From the NCBI GenBank assembly GCA_902465325.1, contig CABQMV010000008.1, positions 1 through 28,534 on the forward strand: a stretch of 28,534 nt of DNA, given 5' to 3'. The DNA comes from an uncultured Oscillospiraceae bacterium (GTDB lineage Bacteria; Bacillota; Clostridia; UBA1212; SIG427). The number at the start of each line of letters is the position of its first letter. The stretch's first letter is position 1. The notes beneath the pieces are model-generated. The model did no database searches. It saw only the letters and a list, made by a program, of their open reading frames with translations, and was not told the origin of the DNA. The position numbers were made by a program, and so were the translations under genes. Below are positions 22,385 to 28,534 of this stretch, piece after piece.

Positions 22385-22814
22385 AGCGGCTATACAGACG
22401 GGAGACGTTAAAGGGATGCAGCCTTTGGCGTTGGCATTTTTAGGGGATGCGGTATATGAAATTTATATAAGAAGATATGTGATAGAAAAGGGCTTCCGTA
22501 CAGTTTCTGCTATGCATAGAGAGACGATAAAATTTGTAAAAGCGAAATCCCAGTGTGAGGCGGTGAAAAAGCTGTTTCCCCTGTTGACAGAAGAGGAAGC
22601 GGCAGTAGTTCGGCGCGGTAGGAATGCAAATCCTCATACGGTTCCGAAAAATGCGGATATGGCAGATTACCGGTATGCGACTGCTTTGGAAAGTTTGTTT
22701 GGATATCTGTATCTGATGGGCAGCAGCCAGCGGCTGGAAGCACTGATGAAGGCCGCTGTTGAAATTATTGAGGAGGAGTATAGAAATTTACATGACAGGC
22801 CAGCAAAACAGTGA
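22377..22814 (+). CDS. mrnC: Mini-ribonuclease III
   Basis: A 145-residue RNase III-like nuclease without a double-strand RNA-binding domain, typical of Firmicutes Mini-III, which matures 23S rRNA by trimming its ends. The active residues are visible as LGDAVYE (Asp24) and ALESLFGY (Glu105). RRGRNANPHTVPKNADMADYRYATALE is the family signature stretch (only its beginning and end are quoted as landmarks: RGRNAN and ATALE). Start overlaps the preceding stop by 8 bp and GCGAGAG precedes it. The rlmB gene, another 23S rRNA factor, begins inside the 3' end, so the pair belongs to ribosome maturation. Confidence 0.9.
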   Translation: MDRAAIQTGDVKGMQPLALAFLGDAVYEIYIRRYVIEKGFRTVSAMHRETIKFVKAKSQCEAVKKLFPLLTEEEAAVVRRGRNANPHTVPKNADMADYRYATALESLFGYLYLMGSSQRLEALMKAAVEIIEEEYRNLHDRPAKQ

Positions 22815-23544
22815 AATTATATATGGAAGAAATGTGGTATTAGAAGCCTTAAAGGCGGGAACGCCGATCAACAGAATTCTCTATTGCGGAGAACGAAAGG
22901 GCTCTCTGTCCCTGCTGATTGCCAGGGCCAAAGAGGCCAAAATTATTGTTACTGAAGTGTCTAAGCAGAAGCTGACAGAGTTGTCGGGGACGGACAATCA
23001 CCAGGGAGTGGCGGCCTATGTATCTCCACAGCCCTATTCAACTGTTGAAGAAATTTTACAAAAAGCATTGGAAAGGCAGGAGCCTCCTTTTGTAATTGTG
23101 CTGGACGAAATACAAGATCCGCATAACTTAGGAGCTATTATCCGGACTGCTGATGCGGTAGGTGCCCACGGTGTTATTATACCGAAACGAAGAAGTGTAC
23201 AGCTGACAGGCGTGGTTTCTAAGGCTTCCGCAGGAGCAATCTCCTATGTGCCGGTTGCCAGAGTGACCAATATCCCCGTTGTATTGAAGGAACTTAAGGA
23301 GGCGGGGCTTTGGATTTATGGAACTGATCTGAGCGGAGAAACTCCTTTTTACGCGACAGATATGAAAGGGCCTTTGGCTCTGGTTATTGGAAGTGAAGGC
23401 TCCGGAATGGGGAGACTGACAAAGCAGCAATGCGATTTTATCCTTTCTATTCCCATGGACGGTCAGGTTTCTTCTTTAAATGCCTCTGTGGCTGCCGGCG
23501 TGGTTCTCTATGAAATTTTTAAGCAGAGAAAACAACTAAAATAG
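22792..23544 (+). CDS. rlmB: 23S rRNA (guanosine-2251-2'-O)-methyltransferase RlmB
   Basis: A 250-residue SPOUT methyltransferase of usual length. The N-terminal substrate domain starts IIYGRNVVLEAL; the catalytic knot has motif 1 NLGAIIRTADAVGA, motif 2 LVIGSEGSGMGRL and motif 3 IPMDGQVSSLNASVAAGV. It methylates the ribose of G2251 in the 23S P-loop. The ATG at 22792 matches the family start MTGQQNSE-IIYGRN; AGGAGGAG (22771-22778) is 13 bases upstream, a little far. It overlaps mrnC by 23 bp. Confidence 0.92.
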   Translation: MTGQQNSEIIYGRNVVLEALKAGTPINRILYCGERKGSLSLLIARAKEAKIIVTEVSKQKLTELSGTDNHQGVAAYVSPQPYSTVEEILQKALERQEPPFVIVLDEIQDPHNLGAIIRTADAVGAHGVIIPKRRSVQLTGVVSKASAGAISYVPVARVTNIPVVLKELKEAGLWIYGTDLSGETPFYATDMKGPLALVIGSEGSGMGRLTKQQCDFILSIPMDGQVSSLNASVAAGVVLYEIFKQRKQLK

Positions 23545-23558
23545 GGTATGGTGATGGA

Positions 23559-25817
23559 ATGGACTATAAAGCATTGTTAAACGGACCTCAGTATGAAGCG
23601 GTGACACAGAAGGACGGACCTGTATTAATTCTTGCAGGAGCCGGCAGCGGAAAAACCCGCGTTATAACCTATAGAATCTGTTATTTAATCCATGAGTACG
23701 GAATTGCGCCCCATCATATTCTGGCGATTACTTTTACGAACAAAGCTGCCAGGGAAATGATGGAAAGAACCCAGAGCCTGCTGGGGGACGGAACGCCCGG
23801 TATGTGGATTAATACCTTTCATGCCTGCTGCGGCAGAATTCTGAGGGTGCACGGAGAGCTATTAGGGTATACAAAAAATTTTATTATTTATGATGAAACT
23901 GAGACAAAGACCGTCATTAAAGATTGTTTGAAAAAGAAAAACCTGGATGATAAAAAGTATCCTGTAAATATGATTCGTTCTGTTATTTCTTCTGCCAAGG
24001 ATCAGATGCTGTCTCCAGAGGATTTTAAGAAAACTATTGCGCCGGGGGACAGAAACGGTCAGCTCCTGTCAGAGCTGTACGAGCTGTACCAGCATACTTT
24101 GGAGCAGAACAATGCGATGGATTTTGACGATATGATTCTCAAAACCATTTTGCTGTTTCGTTTGTATCCGGAGGTATTGGATTTATATCAGGAGCGTTTT
24201 CGTTACATTATGGTAGATGAGTACCAAGATACCAACAAGGCGCAATTTGAGTTTATCAATATGCTGGCATCCAAATATGGAAATCTATGTGTGGTGGGAG
24301 ACGATGACCAGAGTATATACAGCTTTCGGGGAGCGGATATTACCAACATACTTGATTTTGAAAAAAATTACCGTAATTGCAAGGTGATTAAGCTGGAAGA
24401 AAATTACCGTTCTACGCAAACGATACTGGATGCGGCAAACAGCGTAATTAAAAATAACCGCGCCAGAAAGAGAAAGGAGCTTTGGACGTCTAACGGTCCG
24501 GGTGCAAAAATTAGACGGTACTGCGGAAGTGACCAGAATGACGAAGCATTTTTTATTTCCAGTGTGATAGCTGCCGCGGTTAAGAGCGGAAAACGCCGAT
24601 ATTCTGATTTTACGATTTTGTACAGAATTAACGCGCTGTCTCAGAGCATTGAGAGCAATTTCAGCCGTCGGGGAATTCCCTATAAAATATACGGCGGTAT
24701 GAAATTCTTTGACAGAAAAGAAATCAAGGATTTGGTAGCTTATCTGAGACTGATTGCCAACCACAGTGACGACCTGGCTCTGCGCCGGATTATTAATGTG
24801 CCGGCCCGGGGAATCGGTAAGACAACCCTGGGCTATGTAGAGGAACTGAGCTTATCACAGCACTGTTCTATGTTTGATATATGTGCCTCTGCCAATAATT
24901 TTCCCGGTCAATTGGGGCGCAGTGCGGGAAATTTGATTCCTTTTGCGGCCCAAATTGCCAGGCTCAGTGAGAAGGCGGCGGAACTGCCTGTTTCTGAATT
25001 TGTGGAGGAAGTGATTGATCAGCTGGGCATGATTGAGGAATATGAAGCGGAGCATTCGGAGGAGGCTGATAACCGAATTGAAAATATCCGTGAATTTGTA
25101 TCTGTTGCCAAGGAATTTGAGAAGGATCAAAGAGAGCTGGAGGACGGTGATGTAAGCTTTTCCTCTTTTCTTCAGAATGTTGCGCTCAGTTCTGATATGG
25201 ATGAGAATAAAGGCGATGGCGATGGGGTCACGATGATGACTGTACACAATGCAAAGGGACTGGAGTTTCCCGTGGTATTTGTTGTCGGTATGGAGGAAGG
25301 GCTCTTTCCCTCTTTCCGTTCTTTTGAGGAAAGAGACGGGATTGATGAAGAGCGCAGACTCTGCTATGTGGCCATTACTAGGGCAAAGGAAGAGCTCTAT
25401 ATGACGTATACTTCTAACCGAATGCTGTATGGAAAAACCTCTTACTGTCAGCCCTCCCGCTTTATAAAAGAAGTTCCCGCTGCCCTTTACGAGGACAGGG
25501 GCGGTCATGTTGAGATTGGAGAGCGAAGGCCTTTGGGAGAATATAAAAAGGCCTCTGCGTATGCGTCTCCCGTCTCCAGAACAACAGGAGTCTTTTCTTC
25601 CTACAGTGTATTTCGGACGCCTGCGCCGGCGGCTAAAAGGGAAGCTGCGCCCGTTCCTTCTCTCTTCTCCGGAGACCGGGTGGTACATAAAAAATACGGT
25701 CAGGGTGTGGTAAATAAAATAGAGGGAAGCGGTGACAACGCTAAAATAGAAGTGGATTTTGATGAATTTGGGGTAAAACGGTTTATGCTGGCCTTTGCCA
25801 ATCTGGAAAAGTGCTGA
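23559..25817 (+). CDS. pcrA: ATP-dependent DNA helicase PcrA/UvrD
   Basis: A 752-residue superfamily 1A helicase. Motif Q is LNGPQYEAVTQ, Walker A is AGAGSGKTR (26-34), motif Ia ITFTNKAAREM, motif II VDEYQDTN, motif III VGDDDQSIYSFRGA, motif IV ENYRSTQ, motif V VTMMTVHNAKGLEF, motif VI VAITRAKEELY. The C-terminal KKYGQGVV region is the Tudor-like RNA polymerase-binding domain of PcrA. It unwinds DNA 3' to 5' in repair and removes stalled transcription complexes. Length is near the usual 720-750. The start follows rlmB by 14 bases with only GGTGATGG before it. No motif is missing. Confidence 0.95.
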   Translation: MDYKALLNGPQYEAVTQKDGPVLILAGAGSGKTRVITYRICYLIHEYGIAPHHILAITFTNKAAREMMERTQSLLGDGTPGMWINTFHACCGRILRVHGELLGYTKNFIIYDETETKTVIKDCLKKKNLDDKKYPVNMIRSVISSAKDQMLSPEDFKKTIAPGDRNGQLLSELYELYQHTLEQNNAMDFDDMILKTILLFRLYPEVLDLYQERFRYIMVDEYQDTNKAQFEFINMLASKYGNLCVVGDDDQSIYSFRGADITNILDFEKNYRNCKVIKLEENYRSTQTILDAANSVIKNNRARKRKELWTSNGPGAKIRRYCGSDQNDEAFFISSVIAAAVKSGKRRYSDFTILYRINALSQSIESNFSRRGIPYKIYGGMKFFDRKEIKDLVAYLRLIANHSDDLALRRIINVPARGIGKTTLGYVEELSLSQHCSMFDICASANNFPGQLGRSAGNLIPFAAQIARLSEKAAELPVSEFVEEVIDQLGMIEEYEAEHSEEADNRIENIREFVSVAKEFEKDQRELEDGDVSFSSFLQNVALSSDMDENKGDGDGVTMMTVHNAKGLEFPVVFVVGMEEGLFPSFRSFEERDGIDEERRLCYVAITRAKEELYMTYTSNRMLYGKTSYCQPSRFIKEVPAALYEDRGGHVEIGERRPLGEYKKASAYASPVSRTTGVFSSYSVFRTPAPAAKREAAPVPSLFSGDRVVHKKYGQGVVNKIEGSGDNAKIEVDFDEFGVKRFMLAFANLEKC

Positions 25818-25829
25818 GAGGAAAGAAAA

Positions 25830-26528
25830 ATGTCTGTTAAAAGAATTGTTATACATAGTGAAATTGTTTACGGTATGGCAATTCTTATGCTGTCTTTTGC
25901 TGTAGCCATGATGACAGCTGCAGATTTCGGCGTTTCCATGATTGTGGCGCCGGCCTATATACTGAGCCGCAAGTTTGCTTTTCTTACTTTCGGGCAATGC
26001 GAGGCGATTTTACAGAGCTTTGTATTTGTTATCTTCTGCATTTTGATGAAAGGGATCAAGTTGGTTTATTTCAGCTCCTTTCTTACGTGCCTGTTTTATG
26101 GAGCGGCTTTGGATTTTTGGAGAAGGGTGATCCCGCTCTTTAATCCGGCTATTACGCCGCCGGGCAGTATGGCGCCGGTACTTCGTGTTCTCTTTTTGGC
26201 TGCGGGAATGGTGCTGACAGCACTTTCGGTTGCCTTTTTCTTCAGGACCTATCTGTATCCTCAGGTATATGACTTTTTTGTCAAGGGAATTAGTGCCCAT
26301 TTCCATAAGGACCGCACAAAATTTAAAATTATTTTTGATATGAGCTGTTTGCTGGCGGCAGTTATTATGACACTGATATTTTTTGGTAGATTTGTAGGTG
26401 TCGGTGCAGGGACCTTTATTATGGCGGCGGGAAACGGTCTGCTGATCGGCAGGCTTGGGCAACTTCTGGACAAATATATTTTGATTTGTCCCTATGCTAA
26501 AAAGCTGGCGGTCCGGTTTGAATTTTAG
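25830..26528 (+). CDS. YczE/YitT-like integral membrane protein
   Basis: A 232-residue protein with about five to six hydrophobic helices (about 11-32, 36-50, 62-80, 112-132, 168-188, 192-216) and few charged residues. MTAADFGVSMIVAPAYILS (about 27-45) and FVGVGAGTFIMAAGNGLLIG (about 190-209) resemble the YczE/YyaS/YitT family of Firmicutes, which has no proven function. AGGAAAG precedes the ATG. It is 12 bases after pcrA and is probably the last gene of that operon, as a strong promoter follows. Confidence 0.7.
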   Translation: MSVKRIVIHSEIVYGMAILMLSFAVAMMTAADFGVSMIVAPAYILSRKFAFLTFGQCEAILQSFVFVIFCILMKGIKLVYFSSFLTCLFYGAALDFWRRVIPLFNPAITPPGSMAPVLRVLFLAAGMVLTALSVAFFFRTYLYPQVYDFFVKGISAHFHKDRTKFKIIFDMSCLLAAVIMTLIFFGRFVGVGAGTFIMAAGNGLLIGRLGQLLDKYILICPYAKKLAVRFEF

Positions 26529-26558
26529 AAGCGGTACGAAGACAAGATTTTTCCTTGC

Positions 26559-26587
26559 TTGACAGGAGCTTATAAAACAGGTATAAT
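26559..26587 (+). promoter_or_regulatory. Consensus sigma-A promoter of the his operon
   Basis: Perfect TTGACA (26559-26564), 17-nt spacer and perfect TATAAT (26582-26587). Transcription should begin near 26594. This is among the strongest promoters possible for the housekeeping sigma factor, so the operon needs either strong output or control after initiation. Confidence 0.9.
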
Positions 26588-26594
26588 TTAAAAA

Positions 26595-26622
26595 TGCTTT
26601 AGTGATTTATCATACTAAAGCA
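26595..26622 (+). promoter_or_regulatory. 5'-end hairpin in his leader
   Basis: TGCTTTAGT (26595-26603) and ACTAAAGCA (26614-26622) form a perfect 9-bp stem with a 10-nt loop. The stem begins at or next to the expected first base of the transcript. It lacks a T-tract and no second hairpin competes with it, so it is not a terminator; it may shield the 5' end from decay or be an operator-like site. GGGAGG follows 9 bases later. Confidence 0.55.
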
Positions 26623-26645
26623 AAAACACGGGAGGATAAAAAAGA

Positions 26646-28292
26646 ATGGATCCGAAAGTATATACGCCCACGGGTGTGCAGGATATTTTGTTTGAACAGT
26701 GCGAGCAAAAGCGGGGAATTGAACATAAAATACGGGAGCATTTAAAGAGTAACGGCTATCGGGAGATTGAAACTCCTTCTATTGAATATTTTGACACTTT
26801 TTCTACTGGAGTAGGACGCATTGCCCAGGAAAATATGTATACATTTTCAGGCTCTGACGGAAAACTTCTGGTTCTGAGGCCGGATTTAACGATACCTGCA
26901 GTGAGGACCTATGCCACAAAGCTGAGAAACGGTGAAGAGACAGTAAAGCTTTTTTATATTGGCAATGCGTTCAGTCCCTGTGACAGCGGAGGAGGACGTC
27001 TAAAGGAATATACCCAGGCAGGTGCGGAAATTATAGGCGGCCAGGGAGTATATGTAGATGCGGAAATTATTACCAGGGCAGTTATGCTGGCCAGAGGCAT
27101 GGGGCTGAAAGGTTTTCTGGTGGATATCTGTCAGGTAGAGTTCTTTAAGGGCTTAATGGAAGAAGCCGGCTTTTCTGAACGGGAAGCGGAGGAAATCCGA
27201 AAAATGGTGGACGGGAAACAGATGGGCAGTCTGGAAAAACTACTGTCTCAAAAAGATATTCCTGTCCGATTGAAAGAGCTGCTTGTTAATTTACCGAATC
27301 TGTTCGGCGGCACAGAAATTCTGAATGCCGCTGCCAAATGCACAGAAAATCCCCGTTCGGTGGCGGCGATCTCTTATTTAAGAAATGTCATGAAGCTGAT
27401 TGAGGAAAGCGGTCTTGGAAAATATGTCTCTATTGATCTGGGGATGGTCAGCAGCCTGAATTATTATACAGGTATTATTTTTAAAGGTTTTACCAACGGG
27501 GTAGGCTTTCCCTTTATCAGCGGCGGCCGATATGATACGCTGGCCGAAAATTACGGGGTCTGTACGCCCGCTACGGGCTTCAGCATGGGAATTAATTTGC
27601 TTATGCAGGCACTGACAAAGCAAAGCTGCGACAGTAACCACTGCCGTTATCTGACGGTAGCGCTGCCCAAAGGGAGACTGGGCGAGCTGGCCCTGTCGCT
27701 TTTTGAAAAGGCAGGCGTAGACATTTCGGAATTAGAGCAGCGAACCAGAAAGCTTATCCTTACTGATGAAAAAGCTAAAGTCCGCTTTTTCCTGGTTAAG
27801 CCGGCAGATGTCCCTACCTATGTAGATTATGGGGCCGCAGATGTGGGTGTAGTCGGACGGGATACGATTATGGAAGAAAACCGGAATCTGTATGAGGTAC
27901 TGGATCTGGGCTATGGAAAGTGCCGAATGTGTGTAGCAGGACCGAAGGAGCTGAAGGAGAAATGGGATACCATCCCCAACAAATGTGTGGCTACGAAGTA
28001 CCCCCATATTGCTCGGGATTATTTTGAGCACACCAAGCAGGAATCCGTGGAGATTATCAAACTGAACGGTTCTATTGAGCTGGCGCCGCTGGTAGGCCTG
28101 TCTCATGTAATCGTGGATATTGTAGAGAGCGGACGGACGCTGGAGGAAAATGGCCTGACGGTACTGGAAACGATTTTCGATGCCAGTGCCAGAATGATTG
28201 TAAACCGTGTAAGCATGAAAATAAAAAGAAAACGGATTAAGGAAATAATTGAAACAATTAAGGAGCAGCTGGTGGGCCATGAAACAGTATGA
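26646..28292 (+). CDS. hisZG: Fused HisZ-HisG: ATP phosphoribosyltransferase
   Basis: A 548-residue fusion of the HisZ regulatory subunit and the short HisG catalytic subunit that make the first enzyme of histidine synthesis, joining ATP and PRPP. Residues 1-325 are HisRS-like: TPTGVQDILFEQ, RPDLTIPAVRT (motif 2 region), then GGRYDTLAENYG. From about 334 (RYLTVALPKGRLGEL) to 548 is HisG: KPADVPTYVDYGAADVGVVG and the PRPP loop in DIVESGRTLEENGL. HisZ is shorter than the common 380-400. In most genomes these are two genes; here the frame is open through both with an SCDSNHC linker. GGGAGG precedes the ATG. A GxDE motif in HisG appears as GRDTIMEE. HisD overlaps the 3' end by 14 bp. Confidence 0.92.
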   Translation: MDPKVYTPTGVQDILFEQCEQKRGIEHKIREHLKSNGYREIETPSIEYFDTFSTGVGRIAQENMYTFSGSDGKLLVLRPDLTIPAVRTYATKLRNGEETVKLFYIGNAFSPCDSGGGRLKEYTQAGAEIIGGQGVYVDAEIITRAVMLARGMGLKGFLVDICQVEFFKGLMEEAGFSEREAEEIRKMVDGKQMGSLEKLLSQKDIPVRLKELLVNLPNLFGGTEILNAAAKCTENPRSVAAISYLRNVMKLIEESGLGKYVSIDLGMVSSLNYYTGIIFKGFTNGVGFPFISGGRYDTLAENYGVCTPATGFSMGINLLMQALTKQSCDSNHCRYLTVALPKGRLGELALSLFEKAGVDISELEQRTRKLILTDEKAKVRFFLVKPADVPTYVDYGAADVGVVGRDTIMEENRNLYEVLDLGYGKCRMCVAGPKELKEKWDTIPNKCVATKYPHIARDYFEHTKQESVEIIKLNGSIELAPLVGLSHVIVDIVESGRTLEENGLTVLETIFDASARMIVNRVSMKIKRKRIKEIIETIKEQLVGHETV

Positions 28293-28534
28293 TTTAACTC
28301 TTTACGATGATATAGAAGGCTTTTACCGGGAATTTGAGGCCCGGCGTACAGGAAACAAAAAAGATGTGACGGATGTAGTTACAACGATTATACAGGATGT
28401 AGAGAAAAACGGAGACGAGGCGCTCTATCGCTACAGTGAAAAATTTGACGGAGTAGACCTGCGAAGTACTGGCCTTTCCGAGCCGGTGGAACCGGTTGAA
28501 ATCGGTTCTCTGGAGACTGTGATACAAAAGGCCG
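28279..28534 (+). CDS. hisD: Histidinol dehydrogenase, 5' part only
   Basis: The first 85 codons of HisD, running off the window. The segment VTTIIQDVEKNGDEALYRYSEKFDGV with a following linker matches the N-terminal region of HisD (the quoted landmarks are NGDEALYRYSEKFDGV). HisD performs the last two oxidations from histidinol to histidine and needs zinc and NAD. AGGAGCAGCTGGTG lies upstream and the ATG overlaps hisZG by 14 bp, so translation is coupled. It is second in a his operon. Confidence 0.85.
   Translation, partial: MKQYDLTLYDDIEGFYREFEARRTGNKKDVTDVVTTIIQDVEKNGDEALYRYSEKFDGVDLRSTGLSEPVEPVEIGSLETVIQKA

Noticed and set aside
24855..25997. A 380-codon open frame on the minus strand
   Set aside because: It lies opposite helicase motifs V and VI of pcrA and spans into the next gene; composition is not protein-like, and it has no ribosome binding site.
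1..28534. CRISPR arrays, tRNA/rRNA genes, riboswitches and phage genes
   Set aside because: No regularly spaced repeats, no cloverleaf or rRNA-like blocks, no recognisable riboswitch core and no phage structural motifs were seen on reading the sequence.

Overview
The window looks like a low-to-moderate GC Firmicute chromosome, most likely a Clostridia member of the Lachnospiraceae type. The signs are AGGAGG-type ribosome binding sites, consensus sigma-A promoters with 17-nt spacers, IreB, Mini-III RNase and PcrA in one operon, a his operon opening with HisZ, and dense membrane/zinc-ribbon proteins. The genus cannot be fixed from sequence reading alone.

The left half (about 1-15170) is accessory. 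It opens with a strong terminator (93-130), then two TetR regulator-flavoprotein pairs (212-1444 and 1597-2698). Each pair is preceded by a near-consensus promoter overlapping a perfect inverted repeat, which is a likely autoregulatory operator. A protein remnant (2686-2829), an XRE regulator with six membrane helices (2873-3865) and an opposed lipoprotein gene (3898-4353) follow.

From 4625 to 13030 lies the most unusual part: five consecutive same-strand genes that all carry a double-CxxC zinc ribbon on a membrane protein. Two have the ribbon at the N-terminus followed by one membrane helix and a large outside domain. One is a secreted-side class-3-type lipase followed by seven membrane helices and a C-terminal ribbon. 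Two are polytopic proteins with a ribbon in the cytosolic tail region. Predicted topology puts every ribbon in the cytoplasm. I know no characterised system with this layout, and it is the best candidate here for an undescribed one. A short lipoprotein gene (13063-13377) ends the set and seems cut off.

At 13374-14170 is the 3' part of a Tn554-type element: the C-terminal end of a tyrosine recombinase plus a TnpC-like gene. To its right an ABC transporter ATPase lacks its whole N-terminal half, while its permease (14428-15159) is intact. The region therefore looks like a scar of insertion and deletion.

From 15262 onward the window is core genome. prfC (minus strand) diverges from a uridine-kinase-like gene through a symmetric back-to-back promoter. 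Next come an HPr-like protein without the phosphorylated histidine, mtaB, ireB, a membrane-anchored GH5-like protein that seems to lack both catalytic acids, mrnC, rlmB, pcrA and a YczE-like membrane protein, mostly overlapping or closely spaced. A perfect TTGACA-17-TATAAT promoter then starts a histidine operon whose first gene is a HisZ-HisG fusion, followed by hisD cut by the window edge.
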